Position numbers and translations under genes: made by a program
Assembly: GCF_002979915.1 (NCBI RefSeq)
Contig: NZ_PCQA01000003.1
Coordinates: 248,001 to 312,000 of the forward strand
Length of the DNA stretch: 64,000 bases
Reading direction: 5' to 3'
DNA from: Arthrobacter sp. MYb213
Lineage (GTDB): Bacteria > Actinomycetota > Actinomycetes > Actinomycetales > Micrococcaceae
The notes under the pieces: generated by a model
Database searches by the model: none
What the model was told of the DNA's origin: nothing
The model's input: only the letters and a program-made list of their open reading frames with translations
Shown here: positions 54,875 through 64,000 of the stretch, piece after piece
Numbering within the stretch: the first letter of the stretch is position 1
Layout: each line of letters begins with the position of its first letter

Positions 54875-55212
54875 ATAGCATAGAGTCGAAATTTTACGGC
54901 TGGTGTGTGAAGCAAGTTCTAACCTTGCTTCACACACCAGCCGTTCGCACATTAAAAATTGACGATTCTTGTCGTGAGGCGTCGACGATGGAAAGAAAAT
55001 TTTCCATGTCGTAAGGTGCTAAGTGGCGCCGAATTGTCGAACTTCTCGGAGAAATCGGAACTTGATTGCTCCATGATCGAATAACGCTAACAAGGAATAA
55101 TGGGTAGCATGGTGCACACCAACGCGGGGAAAAGCATTTAATTGCCCAGGGAATCAGGTCAGTCAGGGCTGCCATGATCAATCCTCGTTAACAAACCGAG
55201 AAGAAATACATA
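54875..55212. other. Gap between allB and LuxR genes
   Basis: 338 bases with the strong hairpin at 54897-54943 and no gene I can support. The remainder is AT-rich and would hold the LuxR promoter. Confidence 0.5.
54897..54943. terminator. 20-bp perfect hairpin after allB
   Basis: CGGCTGGTGTGTGAAGCAAG (54897-54916) pairs perfectly with 54924-54943 around seven bases, 22 bases after the allantoinase stop. It is preceded by ATTTTA on the other side, so it could act in both directions. Confidence 0.8.
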
Positions 55213-57522
55213 TTGTCACTCCATCCTAACCAGCACCCGGCATTTGCCCGTTTTAGCAAATGGGCTGATTCGTCGTCCCGTCTATTACTTGTTAAAGCCG
55301 CTGCTGGAACCGGACGTGGATGGTTCGCTCGGTCATGGATTGCGAAGCGACATGGCGAAGTGCACGATTGGACGCGCAAGGCTTTCAACGAAGCAAGTCA
55401 GATCGATTCTCTTGTTCAACGCCTAGATAGCGATCCCGATTTACATCTCGCAATCATCTTGAAGCCCACGCACCTGATCTGGAGTATGCCGTGGCCCAAT
55501 TTGATTCTTATCGCTCATCAACAAGATTTGTTACTTACCCGGGCCGAAATTGCTGAACTCGTGCCAGTCGACGCAAAATTATCCTTCGACAGAAGTCTCG
55601 AGATTTTTGAACAATGTGGTGGATGGCTCGCTGCCGCTAAATTGCTCACTCAGGATGCTGAAGCGACTCAGCCAGCGCTTCAGGCAGTAAGAAGCGGACT
55701 GGCAATGTGGCTCAAAACAACAGATCCCAACGGAGAGCTTTCCGAGGCAGTTTGCCTGAGTATTTTTGACGAAGACATCGTCGAAGCATTTTTCGGAGAA
55801 ATTTCGGAGCACCCTCACGGGATAAAACAGTTAGTCGATGCTGGACTGCTTTGTCCGAATGGTGATGAGGCATGGATGATGCCCGAAATGTTCCGGCAGG
55901 CACTAACCGAACGAGTTTCGTTATCCGGACCTGAGCGTATGAAAATCCTGGAAAAGGCGCTGACCAGAGCTTCTATTGAGGTCTATGGGATCCGAGAAAC
56001 AGCGGAAACCTTAGCGAGAGATCGAAAATGGGTGATGCTACTTCGGCTACTCGTAGATAACTGGATTGAGCTGTTTCTTGAGAATCCAGCAGAACTAGCT
56101 GGACTAGTGAAACAAATCCCGCCATTCATCACGTCCCAAAAGAGCTATGCATGGCTTGCGTTTCGCTTGCTAATCACATCTATTGAAGGTGGTACCGAAA
56201 CGAAGTTACCCGGTTTCACCCCGGACTACTCGACGGATCAAGTGGCGCATAAGCTTCGAGAAGACACGGCATATCTTTACCGAAAACCCAACAATCGGGC
56301 ACTTACCGTCGGTCTACTAGAAGTCGTGTATCTCCGGAGCCGTGGAATGTATGTGGAGGCCGGGGCTGCGGCGATTCGAATGCACGACGTACTACGTCTG
56401 GCCATCAATTCGGATCAGACCAATCCAATCTTGGTAGCGATGGCGCAGCTCCAAACCGGCATCACATTGTTAGTTGCAGGGGAACAGGTAGCTGCGCGGC
56501 AGGCACTCGAAATGTCTTTTGCGGCTGCCAGTGCCTTGGACCATCCCTTCCTGCTAGCTAATTCTGCAGGAAAAATTGCGATGCTCAATGTCTTAGAAGG
56601 CGACTTTGCTGCCGCAAAATTATTCTTAATCCGACACGATCGAGCCATCGCTAGAACCACGTGGGGCCGTCCGATGCTTGCTAGAGCAGCTGAGCTATCC
56701 AGAAGTTATCTATCGTTGACCGAACTTGATCTCGATACCTCGCGCCAAGAACTGCGGAACATCCCAGAGAAGCCAGACGCTGACGAATTCTGGGCAGTGC
56801 ATGCATATCTACTAGCGATGCATAAGACTCAAGATGGCCTGCCAGAAGCAGCTGGCAGGCTGATCTCAACAATTAGACAACAGCGCCACAATGCAGCTCA
56901 GGCACCGCTTAGCCGCAAATTATTAGACGACGCTGCATATGTTGCTTCTATGCTCGAGCGCACATACCTTCCTCCTGCAGTTGACCCGAACAACGTTGAC
57001 CCTGTTTTGGTCGCGCTGAGGTATTTGCGAGATGGGCAACCAGACTCGGCGTTAGCTGTCTTGCAAATGCCTAGGTCCGTGACAGAGATACGAAGCCACG
57101 GAAATCTTGGCGCGTATTTAAAGCTCATCGCGCAGAATCCCGACCTTCCAATCTCGAAGCTGCAAGAACAAATATCACGCATGCATCATGACTCTGGATC
57201 TTTATCTGAGTTATCAATGCTGATGCTTATTCCTGGCTGGGGTGAGGTCGCAGAGATCATCAAGCTGGACCAATCTTCGAAGGTAATCTTGCAAGATGTA
57301 AAGGAAGATTCTGGAGCCCCAACGCACAGACGTCCTTCATTGACTCCCAGAGAACGGGAAATTTTGGCACAGCTTCGCTCGGGAATGTCGCGTCGTGAAA
57401 TCGCTGAAGAAACGTTCAGGTCAGAAAATACAGTTAAAGCCCAAATGCGTAGCCTGTATCGAAAGCTTGAGTCTAATGATTTGGAACAGATGCTAGAACA
57501 AGCGCGACTGTGGGGTTTGTAG
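55213..57522 (+). CDS. Large LuxR-family regulator with degenerate P-loop
   Basis: 769 residues. The C-terminal LuxR helix-turn-helix (about 700-760) reads LTPREREILAQLRSGMSRREIAEE and TVKAQMRSLYRKL. The N-terminus has VKAAAGTGRGWFARSW where LAL/MalT-type proteins have a GKT P-loop, so ATP binding is doubtful. The middle (about 250-640) is helical and likely TPR-like. It begins at TTG 55213 with GAGAAG upstream. It is unlike other regulators here in its AT-rich codons and stands before the adhesin gene, a possible target. Confidence 0.78.
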   Translation: MSLHPNQHPAFARFSKWADSSSRLLLVKAAAGTGRGWFARSWIAKRHGEVHDWTRKAFNEASQIDSLVQRLDSDPDLHLAIILKPTHLIWSMPWPNLILIAHQQDLLLTRAEIAELVPVDAKLSFDRSLEIFEQCGGWLAAAKLLTQDAEATQPALQAVRSGLAMWLKTTDPNGELSEAVCLSIFDEDIVEAFFGEISEHPHGIKQLVDAGLLCPNGDEAWMMPEMFRQALTERVSLSGPERMKILEKALTRASIEVYGIRETAETLARDRKWVMLLRLLVDNWIELFLENPAELAGLVKQIPPFITSQKSYAWLAFRLLITSIEGGTETKLPGFTPDYSTDQVAHKLREDTAYLYRKPNNRALTVGLLEVVYLRSRGMYVEAGAAAIRMHDVLRLAINSDQTNPILVAMAQLQTGITLLVAGEQVAARQALEMSFAAASALDHPFLLANSAGKIAMLNVLEGDFAAAKLFLIRHDRAIARTTWGRPMLARAAELSRSYLSLTELDLDTSRQELRNIPEKPDADEFWAVHAYLLAMHKTQDGLPEAAGRLISTIRQQRHNAAQAPLSRKLLDDAAYVASMLERTYLPPAVDPNNVDPVLVALRYLRDGQPDSALAVLQMPRSVTEIRSHGNLGAYLKLIAQNPDLPISKLQEQISRMHHDSGSLSELSMLMLIPGWGEVAEIIKLDQSSKVILQDVKEDSGAPTHRRPSLTPREREILAQLRSGMSRREIAEETFRSENTVKAQMRSLYRKLESNDLEQMLEQARLWGL

Positions 57523-57980
57523 TCGGATTTCCGGTGGACTTTTAGCCCGAAAGGGTTAAGTTTCGGGTTAATTAGCGAGATCGACTGATTGTAGGATTCG
57601 CCGGCACTCGTTGTGTCGGGGGGCAAAAATATTCGCGGAGGTCACGTTTAGGTTAAGTGAATCCAGCTTTGATATCGAGCATATTATCTAGAAAATCTGC
57701 ATGTTTGCCGTATGTCGCGCCTTGAAGTGGCAATTACTGAACTATTTGTCGTTTATTGCCGGTGCTGGTCGGCTCAGAGCGCCAGTTCTAGCGGGTAAGT
57801 CTCTGCACTTAAAGGTAGGCAAACTGTCGATTTGACGAAAATTCGTGGCTGATATTGTTCCGGCTTGGAGAGAAAGTAATGCCGGTGCCTTTCCATCCGC
57901 GTCATTGATACTTGGTTGACTCGACCAAACGGGGAGCTGCGACTACCGCAGGGGTGCCTGGGCATACCATCGGGGTATAA
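57523..57980. other. Long upstream region of the adhesin gene
   Basis: 458 bases without a gene. CCCGAAA (57546-57552) and TTTCGGG (57561-57567) may form a weak terminator hairpin for the LuxR gene. The length suits a regulated adhesin promoter. Confidence 0.45.
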
Positions 57981-60900
57981 ATGAATAGGTTTTTTGGGGG
58001 TGCGCGCGCAAGTGACCTAAACGCACTAACAAAGTTCACAACAGCTCTTAGAGCTGCTCTGGCTTTTGTGGTGACAGTTTCACTTGCATTTGGTGCACTC
58101 ATGGTCGGTGCAATTGCACCTGCTCATGCTGTCGACGGTATTCAGGTCACCGTCGAAGACTCCACCGAAAATTATGGTGGAACGCCAGTTCTTAACGAAG
58201 AGCGAGTACTGGATATGCGTATTCAGTACGGTGTCGAAGTTGGCGCTGGCAACGAAGTGGTTCTGGAACTCGACGGACCAATAAGTTTCGATTCTGTTCC
58301 GGCTGGGAGCCTTGCCGTTGAATCCGTGACACCGGATCCGGCAAACCCCAACAAGGTGACAATTAAGTTCAAAGACCCTTGGCCCTCGGATGTTAACCAG
58401 GGCGTTTTGGCGTTCAAGGTGAAAGTCAACAAGGTAGAGGGCAGTAGCCAAGAGACCATCTCATGGTCTGTTGACGGCGAAAAATCTACCCGCGACATCA
58501 TTATCCGTAATAACGGTGACCAGTTCGCCAACGTGACGAATGGCAGCAGCAAGGGTCTTGCTGGAAACCTGAACTCCTACGTCAAGATCGTTCAGGGGAA
58601 GGTACAGATTTCAGCGGATGTGCTGAATAAGCCGATCAACTACACCTTGGGTGTCGATTCGGCGGAGGACCGCAATGGGCTAAAAATCTCTGATCAGCTT
58701 CCGGCTGGTCTGCATTACATTGCAGACTCCTTCAAAGTAACGCAGACCATCTGGGATGCGAACGGCATGAACATTCAGCGCGATGTACCAGGCCCTGATT
58801 TCGCACCAACCATTGATGGCAACAGTTTCTCAGGCACCATTGATCTTGCCGGCCCATCGCAGGCGAAGATCACTTACCAGGCTGCTGTTACTACTGAAGC
58901 TGATCGTCTGAAACTGCAGGAAGATCTGCAAAAAGCTTACGATGTTGCCAATGGTAAAGAAGAAGAAAACTACAGCATCGGGCTGAAGAACACCGCAACC
59001 TTTGGTGAAGAAAAAAGGGATGCGACGTTGACTGTAACTGGGCCAAAGATCACCGGTAACGCCGGTGTGAACTGGAACAAAGCGTTCTCAAAATCATCGT
59101 CGTTCGGAAATACTATCCCTGCGGTTGACGTCGATGCAGATGGAAATGTAAATCCTGCGAAGGATATCGTTTACTCACTTAATGTGGACCTGCGCGAGTG
59201 GGACGGAAGCATCAAGAAGAAGACCCTGACCAGCAATGTCGTCCTTCGTGATGTCTTGCCAGCGTGGGGATCGTGGCAGAGCGATGACGCAGATTTCATC
59301 ACTGCTGCGGGGCTGACCCTTACTAAGGCCACCGAGGTACCTACTACTGGCAACGCATCTCAGAAGGCAACTGCTTTCAAGGACGCTAAGTATGTAGGAC
59401 AGTATTTCATTGATGGCCAGACCGTATATGTAAATATAGGCATGGACAACACCTTGGCAACGGCCGTCAAGCTCAAGGCACAGATTAATTCCGTGACCGG
59501 CTTGGAGACCGTTAACACCGGTAACCCCAACATCACCCGGTATAAGGTCCCAAACCGCGCGACCATGAGCCATGCGAGCGAGACTGGTTACTCGCTAACT
59601 GACCAAATTGATGCGGACGTTGAAAACGAAGAAGGATTCAGAAACGAATCGTACTTCAACAAGGCGACCGCCTCTGATCACACGGCCGCACCCGGTGACG
59701 AGGTCACCGTGGACTACAAGTTCACCGTGGGTGCTGGCAAAAAGATTGATCTCACTAAGAGCTACATTGTTGATTATGTAGATCCAACGATGTTCAACCT
59801 TTCGGATTTGGATGCTATCAAGGCCGGTCTTACCGGCACCTATGATTGGTGGCAGAAGATGGGTCCAGAGATGTTCGATGTGTCCTTGGACGATTCGAGC
59901 AACCTGGTCATCAAGCTCAACGCTGCTGGTATCGATTTTGTTAATAACATCGGAACTGACAAGCAGTTCGAACTGAATGTGCCACTGACTACCAAACCAC
60001 TGATCGGTAAGGAAACCTTCCAGATCACCAACAGGGCAACCTTGTTCGGCGAAGATGGTAAGGCAGACTACTGGGACGAAGTTTATACAGAAACCACCTC
60101 CTATGGTGACGAAGCCGAAGTTCGCAAGGCTATCCGAGATACGCCTAACCAGGCGTGGACCAATAACTTGCGTGCCGAGACCGATGCCGAGGGCAACCTC
60201 GTCCAAGACCTGTTTGTGTACAACGTGAAGTTGGTGCCTCACGGCGAATACAACGGTGTGCCGATTATCCCGGTTGTCGATAATCTTCCGTCAGGAATCG
60301 AATTTGTCGGCTTCGTTGCCGACGCAAACGTAGATGACGGGCTAAACCCAAGCGCTTCGGTGCAGGATCTATCCGGTAACGTTCAGGCTCGTTTTGATGC
60401 ACCAAGTGATAGCGCTCCACAGGGCTCTGTCGTTATGTATCAGAAGGATGGAACCGTACTGGATGCATCCAAGGGTGCTCCGAATGTAAATATTCTCGTG
60501 CGAATCACGGACTTCTCGAGCGATGAATCGATCGTTAACTCGATTGGCAACGTTGATGCTTCGATTACCCCAACCGACGGTTACCCACTGAGCATTCGCA
60601 AGATTGATGCCGTGAACGCGGATAACATCATCACCGACCTCGACGCTAAATTCCAGGTCCTTGACCAGGAAAACAACGTTGTTGTTGACGATGTCTTCGT
60701 ATTCGATGGCCAGCTACGTGTCCACGACGCCGAAGGAAACATCAAGGCAGTCAAGGTCAAGGAGACCGGCACCTACATCATCAAGGAAGTCGAGGCGCCG
60801 GAAGGCTACGAACTTTCCGCAGAAGAAATCGTCGCAGTCGTTGAGGAAAACGGTTCTTCTAACGCTGTCACTTTCTTCAATGACCCGGTTATCGAACTTC

Positions 60901-62447
60901 CAAAGACCTATGCCGTGGGTGACTACGTATGGGTTGATGCAAATGACGATGGCGTACAGGGCGACACTGAAGTTCTTGAAGGCGTAAAGGTCACCCTGCT
61001 TGACGGTAACGGTGAGGAACTTTCCACGACGACTACCGATGAGAATGGCCGCTACATCTTTGATGAGTTGCCTGCTGGTGAGTATCAGGTCAAATTTGAG
61101 CTGACTCCGGAACAAGCTGAGAAGTACGATTTCACTGCCCAGAATAAGGGTGAAGATGATTCCGTAGATTCAGATGCTGATCCATCTACCGGTCTGACTG
61201 AAAAGTTCACCTTGAATGACGAAAACACTTCGTTGACCAAGGAGTACCGAGATCAGGAATTCAAGGCTACTGAGGGTATCGACCCAACCTGGGATGCTGG
61301 CGTGGTTTTGAAGCCAGTACCTAAGGTCTCCGTAGGTGACTACGTATGGGTTGATGAGAACAACGACGGTCTGCAGGATGCGGATGAGAAGGGCATCAAG
61401 GATGTCGTTCTGACTCTTGTTGGTCCAGATGGCAAGCCTGTAGTGGACGTCAACGGTAACCCTGTTGAACCAACCACTACCGATGAGAATGGTTTCTACG
61501 AGTTCAAGGATCTTCCTGTACTTGAAGAAGGCCAGTCCTACACGGTGAGCATCGATCGAGAAGCATCAAAGGATCCTTTGGCTCCTTACGTGCCAACGAT
61601 TGAGACTGATGATAGCCGCGAGAATGACTCATCGACTTGGGAAGCCAAGTCGGAGGGTCTGACCGAAGATGGCGATCATGATCCAACTTTGGACTTCGGT
61701 TTTGTACTGAAGCCAGAACCAGAGCCGACTGAGCCGACTGTGGAGCCAACGGATCCTACGGTTGAGCCGACTGAGCCGACTGTGGAGCCTACGGATCCTA
61801 CGGTTGAGCCGACTGAGCCGACTGAGCCGACTGAGCCGACTGTGGAACCTACGGATCCTACGGTTGAGCCGACTGAGCCGACTGTGGAACCAACGGAACC
61901 TACGGTTAAGCCAACTGAGCCAACTGAGCCAACGGAACCTACAGTTAAGCCGACTGAGCCGACTGTTGAGCCTACGGAACCTACGGAACCTACGGTTAAG
62001 CCGACTGAGCCGACTGTGGAGCCTACGGATCCTACGGTTGAGCCAACTGAGCCGACTGTTGAACCAACGGATCCTACGGTTGAGCCAACTGAGCCGACTG
62101 TTGAACCAACGGAACCAACCGAGGAACCTTCGGAAGATCCAACGAAACCGACTCCGAGTGAATCGACTCCTACCGATCCAACCGAAGCGCCTTCGGAAGA
62201 TTCAACCGAGTCGCCGGAGAAGAGCGAGGATCCTTCACAGGACCCAACTCCTACCGAGAAGTCTGATCAACCTTCGGCTTCCGAATCTGTGGATGGTTCT
62301 GAAGAACCAAAGCAGACGCAGAAGCCAAAGGATGATGACAATCTGGCTGACACTGGTTTCAAGACCTTGTCATTGCTAGGTCTTGGTCTGCTCTTGGCAG
62401 CAGCCGGTGTAGTTTTGGCTCGCCGTACTCGCGGCCGCCACAGCTAA
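57981..62447 (+). CDS. Large cell-wall-anchored surface protein with SdrB-type domains
   Basis: 1488 residues. A signal peptide ends at APAHA (residue 50). Residues about 51-870 look like tandem beta-rich adhesin domains; 870-970 is a SpaA/prealbumin-like domain (KVKETGTYIIKEVEAPEGY); 978-1111 and 1115-1243 are SdrD B-type domains (VGDYVWVDANDDGVQ and VGDYVWVDENNDGLQ with TTDENGRY/TTDENGFY). A Pro/Thr/Glu stalk follows (1247-1385), then an acidic Ser/Thr part and LADTG (near 1455), a membrane helix and RRTRGRHS. LAxTG is the actinobacterial class E sortase signal. It probably binds a surface or matrix. No sortase gene is in the window. Confidence 0.85.
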   Translation: MNRFFGGARASDLNALTKFTTALRAALAFVVTVSLAFGALMVGAIAPAHAVDGIQVTVEDSTENYGGTPVLNEERVLDMRIQYGVEVGAGNEVVLELDGPISFDSVPAGSLAVESVTPDPANPNKVTIKFKDPWPSDVNQGVLAFKVKVNKVEGSSQETISWSVDGEKSTRDIIIRNNGDQFANVTNGSSKGLAGNLNSYVKIVQGKVQISADVLNKPINYTLGVDSAEDRNGLKISDQLPAGLHYIADSFKVTQTIWDANGMNIQRDVPGPDFAPTIDGNSFSGTIDLAGPSQAKITYQAAVTTEADRLKLQEDLQKAYDVANGKEEENYSIGLKNTATFGEEKRDATLTVTGPKITGNAGVNWNKAFSKSSSFGNTIPAVDVDADGNVNPAKDIVYSLNVDLREWDGSIKKKTLTSNVVLRDVLPAWGSWQSDDADFITAAGLTLTKATEVPTTGNASQKATAFKDAKYVGQYFIDGQTVYVNIGMDNTLATAVKLKAQINSVTGLETVNTGNPNITRYKVPNRATMSHASETGYSLTDQIDADVENEEGFRNESYFNKATASDHTAAPGDEVTVDYKFTVGAGKKIDLTKSYIVDYVDPTMFNLSDLDAIKAGLTGTYDWWQKMGPEMFDVSLDDSSNLVIKLNAAGIDFVNNIGTDKQFELNVPLTTKPLIGKETFQITNRATLFGEDGKADYWDEVYTETTSYGDEAEVRKAIRDTPNQAWTNNLRAETDAEGNLVQDLFVYNVKLVPHGEYNGVPIIPVVDNLPSGIEFVGFVADANVDDGLNPSASVQDLSGNVQARFDAPSDSAPQGSVVMYQKDGTVLDASKGAPNVNILVRITDFSSDESIVNSIGNVDASITPTDGYPLSIRKIDAVNADNIITDLDAKFQVLDQENNVVVDDVFVFDGQLRVHDAEGNIKAVKVKETGTYIIKEVEAPEGYELSAEEIVAVVEENGSSNAVTFFNDPVIELPKTYAVGDYVWVDANDDGVQGDTEVLEGVKVTLLDGNGEELSTTTTDENGRYIFDELPAGEYQVKFELTPEQAEKYDFTAQNKGEDDSVDSDADPSTGLTEKFTLNDENTSLTKEYRDQEFKATEGIDPTWDAGVVLKPVPKVSVGDYVWVDENNDGLQDADEKGIKDVVLTLVGPDGKPVVDVNGNPVEPTTTDENGFYEFKDLPVLEEGQSYTVSIDREASKDPLAPYVPTIETDDSRENDSSTWEAKSEGLTEDGDHDPTLDFGFVLKPEPEPTEPTVEPTDPTVEPTEPTVEPTDPTVEPTEPTEPTEPTVEPTDPTVEPTEPTVEPTEPTVKPTEPTEPTEPTVKPTEPTVEPTEPTEPTVKPTEPTVEPTDPTVEPTEPTVEPTDPTVEPTEPTVEPTEPTEEPSEDPTKPTPSESTPTDPTEAPSEDSTESPEKSEDPSQDPTPTEKSDQPSASESVDGSEEPKQTQKPKDDDNLADTGFKTLSLLGLGLLLAAAGVVLARRTRGRHS
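61723..62135 (+). repeat. Pro/Thr/Glu stalk-coding tandem repeats
   Basis: Units encoding EPTEPTV and EPTDPTV, with TVKP variants in the centre, are repeated about twenty times in frame in the adhesin gene. The high identity of copies suggests slippage or recombination and variable stalk length. Confidence 0.85.
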
Positions 62448-62468
62448 ACCGCTATTGAGATAACAAAA

Positions 62469-62511
62469 AGGTAGTGCCCGGTTTTCCTTTTGGGGGATCC
62501 GGGCACTACCT
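62469..62511 (+). terminator. Hairpin terminator of the adhesin gene
   Basis: AGGTAGTGCCCGG (62469-62481) pairs with CCGGGCACTACCT (62499-62511) perfectly, 22 bases after the stop. Confidence 0.75.
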
Positions 62512-62895
62512 GGTTAATCGATCAATCTTGCACGTAAACGATGCGTTGGGAAGTAGTTGAGAGTTTTTTTGGGTATTGCACATCCGGTTCGATGTTCGGC
62601 GCCGTAAGAATCATATTTTGGCTTCCCACCTCAGCTTCGGCGTAGCGGAAACCATTTCGTGTTGACTCTCATTTCTAGCAAGTTTTTGATTATCAGGGTC
62701 ACGCCGAATATCGACAGGTCCGTCAGTACCATTTTTGAAATCTGAGTCTGCAATTGCCCGGGAGCGTGGCTAGTGCACTAACCCAGAATTCCCCGAGATA
62801 TATCGAATGCGGGCTAGCGGCGGCGCGGTATCGCTGACCGTGGCTGAACTTCATACTTCGCCCGCCTCGCGCCTTTTGGGCCAAAATACGAGTTA
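62512..62895. other. Gap without a recognised feature
   Basis: About 380 bases between two terminators. No ORF with ribosome site, repeat or RNA gene was seen on either strand. Confidence 0.5.
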
Positions 62896-62939
62896 AAACT
62901 CTCAGGTCGCTTCTCCGCGGCGAAGCGACCTGAGAGTTT
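62896..62939. terminator. 18-bp perfect hairpin after the dehydrogenase operon
   Basis: AAACTCTCAGGTCGCTTC (62896-62913) pairs with 62922-62939 around eight bases. Read on the minus strand it is followed by TTAA and so ends the dehydrogenase operon. Confidence 0.8.
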
Positions 62940-62958
62940 ATGGGTAGAAATTGATGGC

Positions 62959-63666
62959 CTAGCGTCGGATTGAACCGCCATCTACCACCAAGGTTTGTCC
63001 GGTCACAAAACCTGCACCTTCGGAGAGGAAGAAGCGGGTAGGCCCCACATAGTCTTCGGTGATCGAGGCGCGTTTGATGGCACGAGAAGCAATATTCGCT
63101 TCTTCGCCACCGGCAAGATCGGTAGCCAGTGGTGTCATGACCAGACCGGGGGCGATCACATTCACCGTGATATTACGTGCCCCCAACTCGGCGGCCAGGC
63201 TCCGTGAAAAACCGATGATTCCTGCCTTTGACGCGGCATAAGCCGCGGCTCCGGCGGGAGCTTTAAAAACTGTGCCCGAGGAATACAGCACAATACGACC
63301 ACCATCTTCCACCAGATCCGCAGTGCCCTGGATGAAGTTCAACGTGCCGTGCAGGTTAAGCAACAAGGCTCGTTCCCATTCGGCCTTGGGCATATTCATG
63401 AATGGACCGAATACCCCGATTCCGGCGCAGTGCACAATCGAGTGGACGCTATCGCGCCCCTGGGCCTTGAGCGATTCGCGGACGACGTCTGGCGCATTAC
63501 CGGCCACGTCCCCAGCAACATAGGTGATCTGATCCAGTGGATCCTTGGGTAGTGAACGGGACACCGAGGTGACATCCCAATCGGCCCGTAGATCTGCGGC
63601 TAGTGCCGCCCCGATGCCCGAAGAACCTCCGGAGAGGATCAGCGCTGGTGCTTTAGTTTCTGCCAT
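62959..63666 (-). CDS. Short-chain dehydrogenase/reductase
   Basis: 235 residues, the typical classical SDR length. SGGSSGIGAALA is the cofactor loop, HCAGIGVFG the NAG-like motif, LYSSG the Ser and YAASKAG the catalytic Tyr and Lys; VTGQTLVVDGG closes the fold. TGxxxGIG is changed to SGGSSGIG. It starts in TAATG overlap with the stop of the hydrolase gene, so they are in one operon. The substrate is unknown. Confidence 0.88.
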   Translation of the reverse strand: MAETKAPALILSGGSSGIGAALAADLRADWDVTSVSRSLPKDPLDQITYVAGDVAGNAPDVVRESLKAQGRDSVHSIVHCAGIGVFGPFMNMPKAEWERALLLNLHGTLNFIQGTADLVEDGGRIVLYSSGTVFKAPAGAAAYAASKAGIIGFSRSLAAELGARNITVNVIAPGLVMTPLATDLAGGEEANIASRAIKRASITEDYVGPTRFFLSEGAGFVTGQTLVVDGGSIRR

Positions 63667-64000
63667 TAGTTTGCGCCGCTTTCGATAACCGAGGTCAGAA
63701 AATCATCAATGAGATCCCAGGCTTCCTCTGGGTGAGTGATATTTGGGCAGTGCTTTCGGTCCAACACCTCACGACGAGCATTACCCATCGACTCAGCTAG
63801 ATTCTTGGACCAACCTTCTTGGAGCAAGGTGTCCTTGGAACACTCGACCAACAATGCCGGAGTATTCACCGCCTTCAACTGCGCCGGAAAGGTATCCGCC
63901 GGACGCTCAACCTTTAGCGCCTCCGGAAGCTGGGTATGTGGGGCGCGCATGGTTATGAAGTGCCCCGGAGTAATCGCCCACTTGTAACGGGCCTCCACAT
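63666..64000 (-). CDS. Alpha/beta hydrolase, C-terminal part (runs off the window)
   Basis: About 111 residues of the C-terminal half. LLVECSKDTLLQ has the place of the catalytic Asp and RKHCPNITHPEEAWDLIDDFL has the catalytic His before the last helix. The nucleophile elbow is beyond the window. It is co-transcribed with the SDR gene. Specificity is unknown; a carrier or hydrolase for an acyl ester is possible. Confidence 0.72.
   Translation of the reverse strand, partial: VEARYKWAITPGHFITMRAPHTQLPEALKVERPADTFPAQLKAVNTPALLVECSKDTLLQEGWSKNLAESMGNARREVLDRKHCPNITHPEEAWDLIDDFLTSVIESGAN

Noticed and set aside
54930-55178. Minus-strand ORF of about 81 codons divergent from the LuxR gene, with GAGG before ATG
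   Set aside because: It ends inside the allB hairpin, has no family or membrane feature, and the ribosome site is 9 bases away in an AT-rich promoter region; support is too weak.
57650-57660. TTTAGGTTAAG as a possible iron box before the adhesin
   Set aside because: Only the left half fits the DtxR/IdeR consensus; the right half is absent.
59595-60242. Antisense ORF of 215 codons in the adhesin gene
   Set aside because: It is a codon-bias shadow of the sense frame without ribosome site or domain.
61723-62135. Regular repeats considered as a CRISPR array
   Set aside because: There are no unique spacers, the repeats stay in the adhesin reading frame and no cas genes are present.
61762-62379. 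Ser/Arg/Leu-rich ORF of 205 codons in the adhesin stalk region
   Set aside because: It is an out-of-frame reading of the Pro/Thr/Glu repeats and has no start signal.

Overview
The window is chromosomal DNA of a high-GC Gram-positive actinomycete, most likely a Micrococcaceae member of the Arthrobacter/Glutamicibacter group. The clues are moderate to high GC, frequent GTG and TTG starts, AGGAG-type ribosome sites, a DtxR/IdeR-type iron box, a Mycobacterium-like leucine operon and an LAxTG surface protein. The genus is an inference. No rRNA, tRNA, CRISPR array, phage or insertion-sequence transposase was seen.

Positions 1-26.6 kb look like an accessory catabolic region. It begins with a truncated VAO-type flavoprotein oxidase, a LysR regulator, an NtaA/DszA-type FMN monooxygenase and an MHS-family importer. 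Divergent to these is an operon of an HpaB-type monooxygenase, a MmgE/PrpD protein and a flavin reductase fused to a GntR/FCD regulator. A lipoprotein, methionine aminopeptidase and XRE regulator follow. Next come an Fe3+/polyamine-type ABC importer operon that ends in a metallo-beta-lactamase (MBL) hydrolase, and a CdaR/GntP pair. A second set then repeats the theme: two DszC-like monooxygenases, a LysR regulator and an operon of an MBL hydrolase plus an MHS importer, both paralogous to the first copies. Together the genes suggest uptake, flavin-dependent oxygenation and hydrolysis of unidentified organic, possibly organosulfur, compounds.

Positions 26.7-44.8 kb are more ordinary. They hold small membrane proteins, an AarF/UbiB kinase-like protein, three MFS/regulator genes, a leucine/itaconate-type operon (TetR, carboxylase beta and alpha, MaoC, CitE), a RES-Xre toxin-antitoxin pair with a clear operator, a siderophore ABC importer under an iron box, and a GNAT acetyltransferase.

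Positions 44.9-54.9 kb form a ureide and glyoxylate block. On the minus strand are a 41-residue small ORF, an NCS1 permease and a racemase-family protein lacking one family cysteine, plus a DctA carrier. On the plus strand are hydroxypyruvate isomerase, tartronate semialdehyde reductase, glyoxylate carboligase and allantoinase. A 150-bp non-coding element closed by a 12-bp inverted repeat lies between the reductase and the carboligase.

Positions 55-62.5 kb hold an AT-richer pair: a large LuxR protein with a degraded P-loop and a 1488-residue cell-wall adhesin with SdrB-type domains and a Pro/Thr/Glu stalk. The window ends in a short-chain dehydrogenase and the C-terminal part of an alpha/beta hydrolase, both on the minus strand.
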